A DNA stretch of 64,000 nucleotides from Mycolicibacterium holsaticum DSM 44478 = JCM 12374 (GTDB taxonomy: Bacteria; Actinomycetota; Actinomycetes; Mycobacteriales; Mycobacteriaceae), in NCBI RefSeq assembly GCF_019645835.1, contig NZ_CP080998.1:2108001-2172000 (forward strand). Direction: 5' to 3'. The position numbers were made by a program, and so were the translations under genes. The notes below the pieces were generated by a model. That model saw nothing but the letters and a program-made list of their open reading frames with translations, had not been told where the DNA came from and did no database searches. Positions 23,978 through 33,107 of this stretch are shown here, in pieces. Positions within the stretch are counted from its first letter, which is position 1. Every line of letters starts with the position of its first letter.

Positions 23978-25242
23978 CACCGGTCTTGGCGATACCGGCG
24001 CGCAGACCGCTCCGCGCGCTTGCCGCGCTCACCACGGCAGTGGCTCTGGTGGGTGGGCTGGCGGGCTGTTCGATGGGCCTGGACCGGATCCCGTTGCCTG
24101 CGCCGTCCGTCGGCGCGGACACATACGAGATCAGCGCGACGTTCGCCAACGCGCTGAACCTGCCCGCCAAGGCCAAGGTGCGGCTGTCCGGCGCCGACGT
24201 CGGCGAGGTCGAGTCGATGACCGCCCGCGACTACACGGCGGTGGTGACGATGCGGATCGCCTCGAATGTCGCGATCCCCGCCGGCACAACCGCCGAATTG
24301 CGGTCGGCCACCCCGCTCGGCGACATCTTCGTCGCGCTGACACCGCCTGCCGACGCATCCGCCACGACCACACCGCTGGCGCCGGGCGCGGTGCTTCCGC
24401 TGGCCTCCACGGCGTCGGCCGCCTCGGTGGAAGACGTGCTGAGCACCGCGGCGCTGCTCGTCAACGGGGGAGCGATCCGCAACCTGACCCGGCTGATCAA
24501 CGGGATGGGCCGCGCGGTCGGCGGTAAGGGTGAGGATCTGAACAAGTTCGTCGACGAGTCCACCCGGCTGATCCAGAGCCTCTCGGCCCGTTCGGATTCC
24601 ATCAAGCGCGCGCTCAACCAGACCGGCGATCTGTCCGCCACGATGGCGGCCCGGCAGAAATCCATCGACGCGGCCATCGAGGCTGCCGGCCCCGCGCTGG
24701 GCGCCGTCGCGGAGAACACCGACCGGATCGTCGATCTGATCGCACAGCTGAACCGGATCACCCTGCAACTGGCCAAGTTTCCTTCGGTGCGCGGGGAGGA
24801 GTCGCGCAGCATGATGGCCGACCTCAACCGGCTCTCCGCGGGCCTCAACGACGCGTCGACGGCGCCCGGCGCGTCGCTGGCCAACTTCAACCTGATGTTC
24901 GGCCCGATCCTCAAGACGACCAACTCGACTGCATCCAACGTCGAGATCGATCTCGCCGACCTCGCTGTCGGTGCGTTCGCCGACCCGCACCACCCCGCCG
25001 ATCCGGGCAGCCGTGGGCCGGGGCGAGAAGACTTCCGCAATCTGGTCGGCAGCATCTCCTACGAGCTGTTGATGGTCCGCAACAAGTTCTGGGGTGCGCC
25101 CACCCCGCCGCCCGGAATGCCGCAGCCGCCCAACCTGATCGGGCCGAATCCCGGCAACCTCACACCCGCTCCGTCACCGCCGGGACTGCCGCCACCCCCG
25201 CCGACGGCTCCGCCGGGGGGGTCGCTGGAGGGGCCACCGTGA
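23974..25242 (+). CDS. mceE: Mce family lipoprotein E
   Basis: 422 residues from ATG 23974. The signal peptide ends in GGLAGCSMG with Cys32 as lipidation site, the normal feature of MceE. MCE domain: ATFANALNLPAKAKVRLSGA and ATPLGDIFVAL. The tail after residue 370 is very Pro-rich. As the lipoprotein subunit it anchors the complex from the outer face of the plasma membrane. Its stop overlaps the mceF start. Confidence 0.93.
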   Translation: MTPVLAIPARRPLRALAALTTAVALVGGLAGCSMGLDRIPLPAPSVGADTYEISATFANALNLPAKAKVRLSGADVGEVESMTARDYTAVVTMRIASNVAIPAGTTAELRSATPLGDIFVALTPPADASATTTPLAPGAVLPLASTASAASVEDVLSTAALLVNGGAIRNLTRLINGMGRAVGGKGEDLNKFVDESTRLIQSLSARSDSIKRALNQTGDLSATMAARQKSIDAAIEAAGPALGAVAENTDRIVDLIAQLNRITLQLAKFPSVRGEESRSMMADLNRLSAGLNDASTAPGASLANFNLMFGPILKTTNSTASNVEIDLADLAVGAFADPHHPADPGSRGPGREDFRNLVGSISYELLMVRNKFWGAPTPPPGMPQPPNLIGPNPGNLTPAPSPPGLPPPPPTAPPGGSLEGPP

Positions 25243-26489
25243 GAGCGCTGTTGAACGCATTGGGTTGGGCGAAGCTGCACCGACTGGGCCTGTCGGCGAT
25301 CGCGCTGGCGATGATGTTCGTCATCGGTGTGACGTACCTGATGTTCGGTACGTTGCGGCTGGATCCGTCGCGCACCGAGGCGGTGATCCGCGTGCACCTC
25401 GAGCAGACCGGTGGTCTGCTGCCGGGCCAGGACGTGACGCTTCGCGGGGTGCCGGTGGGCCGGGTGCGCTCGATCGAGTTGTCCGACACCGGTGCGGTGG
25501 CAGTGGCGGCGATCCATCCGGGTACCCGGATCCCCACCGATACCGAGGTGCGGGTATCGGCGCTGTCACCCGCCGGTGAGCAGTACCTGGACTTCCGCGC
25601 CGACCGCAACGACGGGCCCTACCTCGCCGACGGTGCCGAAATCGCCAGTGACCGAACGCGAACGCCGGTGACGCTGGCCAAGCTGCTCGGCGATCTCGAC
25701 GGCGCCCTCGAGCAGGTCGACCCCGCACGGTTGTCGGCCGTCCTCGACGAGCTGCGGGTGGGCCCGGACGGGGCGGACAAACTCGCCGCCATTCTCGACG
25801 GTGGCGCGTTCCTGGTGTCGACGCTCGATTCGGTGCTGCCGCAGACGGTCAGCCTCATCCGGAACAGCAAGGTGGTGCTGTCGACGGTGCGTGATGTCAG
25901 CCCCGGGATGGCCGCGACGTCGGCGGACCTTTCGACGATCCTCGGTGGCGTCGAACGCATGGACGGCGGCTACCGGACCTTGCTGGACCGCGGCCCCGAA
26001 GCGTTCGCGGGCATCGACGCCGTCATCGCCGACAACTCACCGACGATGGTGCAGTTGCTGGGCAACCTGACCACTGTGTCCCAGTTGGCGTATCTGCGGG
26101 TGCCCGCCCTGCAGGAGTTTTTCTTCCCGCAGTACCGCGCCGGTTCGGCGCTCGACGCGGTCGGCAGCACCTTCCGCGACGGCGGGGTGTGGGGCGCGGT
26201 GAGCCTGTACTCGCGGTACGGGTGCGACTACAACCTGCCGAAGGCCCCGCCGACACTGACCGACTTCCCGGAGCCGTTCCTGTACACCTACTGCCCGAAC
26301 CCGGATCCGAAATATCTTGTGCGGGGCGCGCGCAACGCACCGCGACCACCGGGTGACGACACCGCGGGCCCACCACCGGGTGCGCATCCGTTACAGCGCG
26401 CCGATCCGGTTCCGACCGGCCCGCTGACCATTCCGACGCCCTACGGCGGCCCCTTCCTGCCACTTCCACCACCGCCGAGCGGTCCGTGA
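25239..26489 (+). CDS. mceF: Mce family protein F
   Basis: 416 residues from GTG 25239. Membrane anchor at residues 17-38, MCE domain with QTGGLLPGQDVTLRGVPVGRV and SALSPAGEQYLDF, helical middle region, and a C-terminal Pro-rich tail after a conserved CDYN..C-containing stretch. It completes the mceA-F set; all six are intact, so the importer should be functional if an MceG ATPase is present elsewhere. Confidence 0.93.
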   Translation: MRALLNALGWAKLHRLGLSAIALAMMFVIGVTYLMFGTLRLDPSRTEAVIRVHLEQTGGLLPGQDVTLRGVPVGRVRSIELSDTGAVAVAAIHPGTRIPTDTEVRVSALSPAGEQYLDFRADRNDGPYLADGAEIASDRTRTPVTLAKLLGDLDGALEQVDPARLSAVLDELRVGPDGADKLAAILDGGAFLVSTLDSVLPQTVSLIRNSKVVLSTVRDVSPGMAATSADLSTILGGVERMDGGYRTLLDRGPEAFAGIDAVIADNSPTMVQLLGNLTTVSQLAYLRVPALQEFFFPQYRAGSALDAVGSTFRDGGVWGAVSLYSRYGCDYNLPKAPPTLTDFPEPFLYTYCPNPDPKYLVRGARNAPRPPGDDTAGPPPGAHPLQRADPVPTGPLTIPTPYGGPFLPLPPPPSGP

Positions 26490-26516
26490 TGCGGGCTACC
26501 CCGAAAGGAGCAGACG

Positions 26517-27116
26517 ATGACTACCCGGGAACAGGCATCGACACTGGATGCCACCGGCGACACCGACGCTGAAGAGGTCCGGCCCGAGGAGACCGGCCTG
26601 GCACCGGATTCCCCGCGGCGCCGGTGGCTGCGTTGGCCCGGTCGCAAGACGGTGGCCCTCGGGGCGGGCGCCGCGCTCGTGGTCGGCGCATTGGTGACCA
26701 GCGCGCTGCTGGCGCTCGAACTGCAGCGGGACCGGGCGATCGCCGACGCCGGCCAGCAGGCCCTCGCCGCCGCGCAGCAGTACGCAATCGTGCTGACCAG
26801 TGTCGACGCGGCCAAGCTCGACGCGAACTTCGCGGCGGTGCTGGACGGTGCGACCGGCGAATTCAAGACGATGTACAGCGAGTCCAGTAGTCAGCTTAAA
26901 CAGGCGCTCATCGACAACAAGGCCAGCGCCGACGGAAAGGTCGTCGCGGCGGGTATCAAGTCGGCGACACAGGACAAGGTGGAGGTGATGCTCTTCCTCG
27001 ATCAGGCGGTCACCAACGCGCTGAATCCCGAACCGCGCCTTGATCGCAACCGGATCATCATCACGATGGAAAAGGTCGACGGCCGCTGGCTGGCCAGCGA
27101 CGTCGTGCTGCCATGA
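26517..27116 (+). CDS. Mce-associated membrane protein
   Basis: A 199-residue protein after a strong AAAGGAG ribosome site. The first 40 residues are acidic and disordered, one transmembrane helix spans about residues 44-65, and the extracytoplasmic domain (RDRAIADAGQQALAAAQQYA onward) has the NTF2-like mixed fold usual for Mce-associated proteins (Mas). These proteins are encoded after mceF and are thought to stabilise the Mce complex. Confidence 0.87.
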   Translation: MTTREQASTLDATGDTDAEEVRPEETGLAPDSPRRRWLRWPGRKTVALGAGAALVVGALVTSALLALELQRDRAIADAGQQALAAAQQYAIVLTSVDAAKLDANFAAVLDGATGEFKTMYSESSSQLKQALIDNKASADGKVVAAGIKSATQDKVEVMLFLDQAVTNALNPEPRLDRNRIIITMEKVDGRWLASDVVLP

Positions 27117-27850
27117 GCCGGGTTCTCGCGCGGTGGGCGGGCCCGCTGCTCGCCATCACGCTCGTCGGGCTGCTCGTCGGCGCGGCGCCCACGGCCGACG
27201 CGGACGCCATATCCAACGGCGTCACCTACACCGTCGTACCTGACGTCCGCGCCGGGGTCAGCCCCCAGGGGCCCGGTGAGTGGACGGTGAACTACGAGAA
27301 ACTCGCCGGCGGCAATCCCGCGGTCACCGACGCGATCAACCGGATCCTCGACGACGAGGCCGACGGTCAGGTGTGGCTCTTCGCCGCCAGCGCCAGCAAG
27401 AGCTCCCGGTGGGTGTTCAACACCGATGGCAGGTTGCTGTTTCGGCCGATGACCATCTCAGCGCTGTTCAAGGGTCAGTACAACGCGTTCGACCTACCGA
27501 ACATGCCTGTCGACACCGTGGCCACGCGGGTCTTCGACTCGCGCAGCGGGATCCAGATCGTCTGGGGCAACCTGTTCGTCGATGAACAGGCCGGGCTGAA
27601 CCGGTTGGGCGAGTTGACCAAGCAGATCCTGCCCGCCACCTACCCGACGCCGCCGCTTGGCGGGTGGGGCGAGTACTACGCGGGGTGGGCGCCGGTGCAG
27701 CGCAACTTCCGATTCTGGATTCCGACCGACGCGGGCCTCCAAATTCACTTCCCCGAAGGACAATTCGGCAGGGAGGTTCGCTCGATCACCGTTCCTTGGG
27801 CCGCGGTCACGGATCTCATCGACCCGGTGTTCGCGCCCATCACCAGTTGA
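27113..27850 (+). CDS. Mce-associated exported protein
   Basis: A 245-residue protein whose ATG overlaps the previous stop. A Sec signal peptide (residues 1-30, ending at ADADA) precedes a domain with NPAVTDAINRILDDEADGQVW and a second half of beta character (TYPTPPLGGWGEYYAGW). The layout recalls DUF3298/RsiV-like extracytoplasmic domains, but I am not sure. It is the last gene of the mce transcription unit and overlaps the convergent DUF2599-like gene by 11 bp. Confidence 0.78.
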   Translation: MSRVLARWAGPLLAITLVGLLVGAAPTADADAISNGVTYTVVPDVRAGVSPQGPGEWTVNYEKLAGGNPAVTDAINRILDDEADGQVWLFAASASKSSRWVFNTDGRLLFRPMTISALFKGQYNAFDLPNMPVDTVATRVFDSRSGIQIVWGNLFVDEQAGLNRLGELTKQILPATYPTPPLGGWGEYYAGWAPVQRNFRFWIPTDAGLQIHFPEGQFGREVRSITVPWAAVTDLIDPVFAPITS

Positions 27851-28277
27851 GAACGTCGTCCGGTCCGCCGGGGTTGCACCCCGAGTTCTGCATGATGATG
27901 CTGGACACGACCGGTCGCCACGGTTCGAGGTTCCAGGTGCCGACCTTGCCGGGGTTGGTGAACGTGGACAGCTGCCAGTAGCACAGAAACTGGTTCTGCA
28001 TGGACAGCGTATTGGCGTCCGGCGCATGTTCGAGCAACTCCGCCCACGCGTCGTAGCTCTGCGCGCCGTTGGTGAAGACCCCCGACCCGGCCCAGCCCCA
28101 CGCGGTGGGGTAGATCCGCAGGGTCGCCCGATCGCCGTGGTACTCCCACACCGTGTGGTCGATGTAGTCGGGGGAGCCCGCCGGGCGCGCGGGCAGTGGC
28201 GCCGCCTGTGCCACCACCGCGCCGGAAAGTAGCGCCGCGGCGCCCGCGGCGATGGCCAGCAAGCGAGCGACCCTCAC
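27840..28277 (-). CDS. DUF2599-like secreted protein
   Basis: A 145-residue exported protein from GTG 28277. Signal peptide MRVARLLAIAAGAAALLSGA with cleavage near AQAAP. The mature region matches my recollection of DUF2599: DHTVWEYHGDRATLRIYPTA, then WNLEPWRPVV and MQNSGCNPGGPD at the end, with two cysteines that may pair. Function unknown; such proteins are small cell-wall or culture-filtrate proteins of mycobacteria. It lies 9 bp downstream of the aldehyde dehydrogenase stop region on the opposite side of the mce unit. Confidence 0.8.
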   Translation of the reverse strand: MRVARLLAIAAGAAALLSGAVVAQAAPLPARPAGSPDYIDHTVWEYHGDRATLRIYPTAWGWAGSGVFTNGAQSYDAWAELLEHAPDANTLSMQNQFLCYWQLSTFTNPGKVGTWNLEPWRPVVSSIIMQNSGCNPGGPDDVLNW

Positions 28278-28286
28278 GACTTCACC

Positions 28287-29762
28287 TCAGCCGACCGGCC
28301 ATTGAAGCGCCTTGTGCTGCAAGTACTCCGCCAGCCCGTGCTCACCGAACTCCCGGCCGATACCGCTGTGCTTGTAGCCGCCGAACGGTGCGCTGGGGTT
28401 CAATCCGCCGCCGCCACCGTTGATGATGACGGTGCCGGCGCGCAACCGGCGGCCGACCGCCACCGCACGCAGCGGGTCTGCCGACCAGACGCCGCCCGCC
28501 AACCCGTAGCGGCTGTCGTTGGCCAGCCGCACCGCTTCGTCGTCGTCGCTGAACGGAATCACCACGCCGACCGGGCCGAAAAACTCGTCCTGCGCGATGC
28601 GCATCGAGTTGTCGACGCCGACGAACAGCGTCGGCTCCACGAAATAGCCACGTTCGCATTGTGCGGGACGCTTTCCGCCGAAGGCGATCTGGGCGCCCTC
28701 GTCGACCCCGGTGGCGATCAGCGACTCGACCCGCCGGCGTTGAGCCTCACGGATCAGCGGCCCCATCATCGTCGTCGGATCTGACGGGTCGCCGACGCTG
28801 ATGAAGCCCAGCACGGCGGTGATGCGGGCGACCAGTTCGTCATGGAGGGACTGATGCACCAGGATCCGGGTCAGCAGCGCGCAGCCCTGGCCGGCGTGCG
28901 TGACGATGCCCGCGAGCACGCTCTCCATCACCTTGTCGAGGTCGGCGTCCTCGAGGAGGATGTTCGCCGACTTGCCTCCGAGTTCGAGGACGACCTTCTT
29001 CAGGGAATCCGCGGCCTGCGTGTACACCCTGCGGCCCACCGCATCCGAGCCGGTAAAGCTGACCAGGTCGACCCCTGGGTGGGTGGTCAGCGCCTCGCCC
29101 TCGGCGATGTCGCCGGTGATGACGTTGAGCACGCCCGGGGGCAGCCCGGCGGTCTCGGCGATCTCGCCGAGTACCAGCGCCTCCAGCGGCGTGTACGGCG
29201 ACGGTTTGAGCACCGCCGTGCAGCCGGCGGCCAGCGCGGGTCCGACCTTGGCCAGGTTGAGCAGGAACGGGAAGTTGAACGGGGTGATGAGCGCGGCCAC
29301 GCCGTACGGTTCGCGCAGCACCATGCCCTGGCCGATGCCGTGTCCCATCACCGGCCGCACCGGGGGCTCGAAGTCGAACTGTGGCAGCACCCGGTTGGTC
29401 AGGTCGCAGAAGTGGTCGATCGGGGTGCCGACCTGAAGCATCTCGGCGAGCATCCGGGTCGAGCCGGCCTCGGCGATGTTCAACTCGATGAGTTCGTCTC
29501 GGCGCCGGGTGAGTTCGTCGGCCATGGCGGCCAGGATGCGGCCGCGTTGAGCCGGGCGCATCGTCGGCCACGGTCCTTCGTCGAAGGCGTTGCGTGCCGC
29601 GGTGACAGCGGCGTCGACGTCGGCGACGGTTGCCTGTGGCACCTCGGCGATGGTTTCTTCGGTCGCCGGGTTCACCACCGTGACGGTGTCGTTGCCGGTG
29701 CCCGACGTCCACGCGCCGTTGATGAACAAGCCTCCGCGGGTGGAAACTGTCGTGGCAGTCAC
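28287..29762 (-). CDS. Aldehyde dehydrogenase, NAD-dependent family
   Basis: A 491-residue ALDH. It has the Rossmann/cofactor region TPFNFPFLLNLAKVGPALAAG, the general-base glutamate in LELGGKSAN (about residue 260), the nucleophile Cys294 in GQGCALLTR, and the C-terminal FGGYKHSGIGREFG. It oxidises an aldehyde to an acid with NAD(P)+. In this cluster it would follow an alcohol-oxidising, mycofactocin-type SDR. It is divergent from a FadR-type regulator at 29845, which probably controls it through the AT-rich region between them. Confidence 0.93.
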   Translation of the reverse strand: MTATTVSTRGGLFINGAWTSGTGNDTVTVVNPATEETIAEVPQATVADVDAAVTAARNAFDEGPWPTMRPAQRGRILAAMADELTRRRDELIELNIAEAGSTRMLAEMLQVGTPIDHFCDLTNRVLPQFDFEPPVRPVMGHGIGQGMVLREPYGVAALITPFNFPFLLNLAKVGPALAAGCTAVLKPSPYTPLEALVLGEIAETAGLPPGVLNVITGDIAEGEALTTHPGVDLVSFTGSDAVGRRVYTQAADSLKKVVLELGGKSANILLEDADLDKVMESVLAGIVTHAGQGCALLTRILVHQSLHDELVARITAVLGFISVGDPSDPTTMMGPLIREAQRRRVESLIATGVDEGAQIAFGGKRPAQCERGYFVEPTLFVGVDNSMRIAQDEFFGPVGVVIPFSDDDEAVRLANDSRYGLAGGVWSADPLRAVAVGRRLRAGTVIINGGGGGLNPSAPFGGYKHSGIGREFGEHGLAEYLQHKALQWPVG

Positions 29763-29802
29763 AGAACTCCTCCTAGTTGGATGTCATTGAGTAAGCTGAA
29801 TT

Positions 29803-29810
29803 AAATATTT
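29803..29810. promoter_or_regulatory. AT-rich palindrome between aldehyde dehydrogenase and FadR gene
   Basis: AAATATTT is a perfect 8-bp palindrome, 35 bp before the FadR-type start. The wider TTAAATATTTGAC resembles TTAAATAT...ATATTTGGC at 34947-34967. Candidate operator or -10 region. Confidence 0.35.
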
Positions 29811-29844
29811 GACGGAGTTGCTCGGCGGATGGGGCAGGGGTGTG

Positions 29845-30639
29845 ATGGATCTGGCCGGGCGTGGTGACCGCTCGTCCAAGCTGGTCCGCGCCCCCAAGAC
29901 CGCCGAGCTGATCGCCGACCACCTGCGCAGCAGTATCGTTCGCGGGGTGCTCAAGAAGGGCGACGTACTGCCGACCGAGGTCGAACTCGTCCGGCAGTTC
30001 GGGGTATCCCGGCCCACCCTGCGCGAAGCCTTTCGGATCCTGGAGAGTGAGTCGCTGATCGTGGTGCGCCGCGGTTCGCGGGGTGGCGTGCTGGTGTCCT
30101 CGCCCGAAACCGCCGTGGCCGCAAGGGACTTCGGGCTGTTGCTGCAGATGTCGAAGACCACGCTGGCCGACGTGTATGAGGCACGCAAGGTCTTCGAACC
30201 CGCCGCCGCTGAGCTGCTGGCCAACCGGGCCCGGCCCGACGACATCGCCGAATTGCAGTCCACTGCCGCGACATTGGCGGAGTTGATCGCTGACGGGACC
30301 GAACAAGCCGACTTTCGCGAGTGGTCGGCGGCGGTCTTCCGGTTCCACGATGTCATCCTCGATCGGTCCGGAAACAACACCATGGCACTGGTCGGTGCGG
30401 TGCTGCGTGACATCGTCACCAAGCACATGGAGCGTGTGGTCAGGACCGCCGCCGGCCCCGGCGTCGTCGAGAAACAATTCAAGCAGACGTTGCGCACCTT
30501 CGAGAAGTTCATCGCGCTGGTCGAAGACGGAGACGGGGCAGGAGCCAGGGACCTCTGGACCGCGCACATGAATCGGGCGGGCCGCCGGATGCTCTGGGGC
30601 GATCTCGCCAACGAAACGGTCATCGACCTCTACTCCTGA
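29845..30639 (+). CDS. FadR-family (GntR) transcriptional regulator
   Basis: 264 residues from ATG 29845, chosen for the GGGGCAGGGG site five bases upstream; the open frame begins at a TTG further left. The N-terminal GntR winged helix has LPTEVELVRQFGVSRPTLREAFRIL and VRRGSRGGVLV. The FCD ligand-binding domain (about residues 95-250) carries the metal/acid-binding pattern R..FE..AA and FHD, and MNRAGRRML near the end. FadR-type regulators usually respond to acids or acyl-CoAs. It is divergent from the aldehyde dehydrogenase and convergent with a CoA-transferase. Confidence 0.9.
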   Translation: MDLAGRGDRSSKLVRAPKTAELIADHLRSSIVRGVLKKGDVLPTEVELVRQFGVSRPTLREAFRILESESLIVVRRGSRGGVLVSSPETAVAARDFGLLLQMSKTTLADVYEARKVFEPAAAELLANRARPDDIAELQSTAATLAELIADGTEQADFREWSAAVFRFHDVILDRSGNNTMALVGAVLRDIVTKHMERVVRTAAGPGVVEKQFKQTLRTFEKFIALVEDGDGAGARDLWTAHMNRAGRRMLWGDLANETVIDLYS

Positions 30640-30643
30640 CACG

Positions 30644-31852
30644 TCAGCCCAGCGCCCCCTGCTCGCGCAGGTCGGCGATCGTGTCCCAGTCCATGCCGCA
30701 GTCCAACAGGATCTCCTCGGTGTGCTGGCCGAGTTCGGGTGCCGGTCCCACCGGAGTGGTTGGCACGCCGTCGAATTGATAAGGCGGGGCAACCAACCGG
30801 AAGGCTCGGCCGTCGGTTCCGACGACCTCGGGAAGATATTTGTTGTCGGCGACCTGCGGGCTGGCGCAAACCTCTTCGAACGTTGCGGCCGCCGACCACA
30901 CACCGGAGAACCCGGCCAGCGCGCTGCGCCATTCCTCGAGCGTGCGGCCGCCGAAGGTGGCGTCCAGCTCGGCGACGCATTCGGCGCTGTTGACGTAGCG
31001 CGAGATGGCGTCGCGGAACCGCTCATCGTCGGCCAGGTCCTCGCGCCCGATCAGCGTGCAGAGTTCGGCCCAGAACCGGTCGGCCTGCAGGCACACCAGG
31101 TTCAGCCAACGGTCGTCGGAGGTGCGGTAGTAGTTGACGATCGGGTTGGGCGCCGCCTTGCGCTCCATGCGGGGGAGTTCACCGGAACCGGCCGCCGCCG
31201 CGGCGAGGTCGGGGCCCATCGTCCACATTCCGGTGTTCAGCAGGGAGACGTCGATCAGCGCACCCTCACCCGAACGTTCCCGCCGGAACAACGCCATCGC
31301 CACGGCGCCGGCGATGGCGCTGGAGCCCTGCAGGTCGAAGAAGGCGGCGGGCTGCGCGGCCGGCTCGGCGGCTCCCGGGGCGGTCAGCTTGTTCTGTACG
31401 CCCGCGGCCGACCACGCTGCGGCGGAATCGAATCCACCGGTGGAGGCGTTGGGGCCGGCGCTGCCCCAGCCCGAACCCCGTACGTAGATCAGCCGAGGAT
31501 GGTCCGCGCGCAGGTCTTCGGGGTCGATGCCCAGTTTGGCGCGGACGTCCGGCAGATAGCTGGTGAGGAAGACGTCGGCGCCGTTGACGAGCCGGCGCAG
31601 CGCGTCCAGGCCCGCCGGGGTGGTCAGGTCGATGGTGATGCTGCGTTTACCACGGTTGGGCACCTGCAGGAAAGGGTTGGGCGCGATGTCGTCGGCGTTG
31701 AGCGCATTGCGCAGGGCGCGTTGCGGGTCCCCGGTCGGCGGCTCCACCTTGATGACGTCGGCACCGAGGTCGGCCATGATGGCGCCGGCGCCGGGCACGA
31801 AGGTCCATGCCGCCACCTCGACGACGCGAACACCTTCGAACGGTCCGGCCAT
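30644..31852 (-). CDS. CaiB/BaiF family CoA-transferase
   Basis: A 402-residue class III CoA-transferase. The start GVRVVEVAAWTFVPGAGAIMADLGADVIKVE is diagnostic, followed by NRGKRSITIDL, and the catalytic aspartate is expected in STGGFDSAAAW (near residue 140-145). Such enzymes move CoA between acyl-CoA and free acids, or racemise branched acyl-CoAs (Amacr type). It shares a minus-strand unit with the gene at 31879, with 26 bp between. A second, similar CoA-transferase lies at 36187-37404. Confidence 0.92.
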   Translation of the reverse strand: MAGPFEGVRVVEVAAWTFVPGAGAIMADLGADVIKVEPPTGDPQRALRNALNADDIAPNPFLQVPNRGKRSITIDLTTPAGLDALRRLVNGADVFLTSYLPDVRAKLGIDPEDLRADHPRLIYVRGSGWGSAGPNASTGGFDSAAAWSAAGVQNKLTAPGAAEPAAQPAAFFDLQGSSAIAGAVAMALFRRERSGEGALIDVSLLNTGMWTMGPDLAAAAAGSGELPRMERKAAPNPIVNYYRTSDDRWLNLVCLQADRFWAELCTLIGREDLADDERFRDAISRYVNSAECVAELDATFGGRTLEEWRSALAGFSGVWSAAATFEEVCASPQVADNKYLPEVVGTDGRAFRLVAPPYQFDGVPTTPVGPAPELGQHTEEILLDCGMDWDTIADLREQGALG

Positions 31853-31878
31853 GGGCGTCTCCTGTGGGTCGTCGAGTT

Positions 31879-32979
31879 CTAGTGCAGCGCCTGCAGTGCG
31901 TCACGCATGCGCGCGAAGTGCTTTGGTTCCCAGATGTCCTGGTCTTCTCCCCAGCCGATGCGCCCGTCGATGTCGAACCGCATCAATGCCGTGCTGCCAC
32001 CGCCGTATTCGCTGATATGGCTGACAGAGAAGCCTTCGGCGACCAACTCCCTGCCCAGCACGTCGGTCAGCTGTAGCTGCATGTGCGAGCTCCATCCGGT
32101 GACCGGATCCCGATAGTTCTTCATCACGCTGGCCGACTTGTCCAGCGCGGCGAACTCCCCGTCACGCAGCAGCCAACCGTGGTTGAGCGGTGACCAGCCG
32201 TCGGCGTCACCGTCGGCGACCCGGACGAACCCCAGGAACCCGGTTTCCGGTCCGGCGTGGGCAAACACGTACTGGATGCGTCCACGTCCGCGTTCGCGTT
32301 CGATCTGGCGCCAGAGCGGGCCGCCGGGGTGACGGACCCTCGACGTGCTGTCCGCCGGGCGGCTGTCGCCGGGCTTATGCTCCGGCCTCGGCGCACCCCT
32401 TGGTGCCCAGGACCGGTCGCGCACCGAGTAGCAGTCGATCGGAATGCGTTCGCCGTCGAGCGTCAACAGTCCGGTCACCCGTCCGACCTGGTCGAAGTGG
32501 GTGTGGTTCATGAACGGCGGCTCACCGGGGGTGAATCGGCGGGGTTCGTGCAGCCCCTCGAAGTGCAGCTCGATGGCGAAGTCGGCTTCCGGATCGGCGA
32601 ATTCGATTTGGTATTCGCGCATCGGGGTGAGCATCCGGACCGAGAACCCGCCGCCGGGGACGACGATATCGCGCAGATCCGGGTTCGGTTCCGTCATGGG
32701 TACGTCGGTCTCCATGCGGAAGTAACGCAACTCCTCGGGGCGGGCACCGCTGGGGTCCCACACGTACACCCGCCACGTCACCGTGCCGCGGGTGGTGTGG
32801 AAGGTGGCGTGCAGCCAGCAACCGATCTTGCGTTCGGGAACGTTGAAGGACCACCACGTGGTCTCGGCCCAGTACGGATCGCCCTCGGGTGCGGGATGAA
32901 AGTTGTCGTCCGCCGCGACGAATGGGGTATCGGCGGTGACCGGTCCGTTCGCAACATCCGACGTGAGCGCACGCGCCAT
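31879..32979 (-). CDS. Conserved hypothetical protein, AttH/lipocalin-like
   Basis: 366 residues from ATG 32979, which has an AGGAT ribosome site; an ATG nine bases upstream is less well placed. The sequence is beta-rich, with many Trp, Phe and Tyr residues: WAETTWWSFNVPERKIG, HATFHTTRGTVTWRVYVWDP, IPIDCYSVRDRSWAPRG. This recalls the AttH/CrtC-like double beta-barrel proteins that accompany lipid or terpenoid metabolism, but the assignment is loose. The SVRDRSW segment could hold catalytic or binding residues. It is divergent from the mycofactocin-type SDR. Confidence 0.7.
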   Translation of the reverse strand: MARALTSDVANGPVTADTPFVAADDNFHPAPEGDPYWAETTWWSFNVPERKIGCWLHATFHTTRGTVTWRVYVWDPSGARPEELRYFRMETDVPMTEPNPDLRDIVVPGGGFSVRMLTPMREYQIEFADPEADFAIELHFEGLHEPRRFTPGEPPFMNHTHFDQVGRVTGLLTLDGERIPIDCYSVRDRSWAPRGAPRPEHKPGDSRPADSTSRVRHPGGPLWRQIERERGRGRIQYVFAHAGPETGFLGFVRVADGDADGWSPLNHGWLLRDGEFAALDKSASVMKNYRDPVTGWSSHMQLQLTDVLGRELVAEGFSVSHISEYGGGSTALMRFDIDGRIGWGEDQDIWEPKHFARMRDALQALH

Positions 32980-33075
32980 GATTCGCATCCTAGACCAAAG
33001 GATACTTATTTAGTCGAATGCCGATGAAATCCCTTGCCACACCGGGGACGGCTGCCGTACGTTGGCCGCTAATAG

Positions 33076-33088
33076 TCGAACATTTCGA
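33076..33088. promoter_or_regulatory. Inverted repeat TCGAA-N3-TTCGA upstream of the SDR gene
   Basis: A perfect 5-bp inverted repeat around CAT, ending 19 bp before the SDR start, within the divergent promoter region 32980-33107. Possible operator; short enough to arise by chance. Confidence 0.3.
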
Positions 33089-33107
33089 GTGATAAGCGAG
33101 AAGCGCC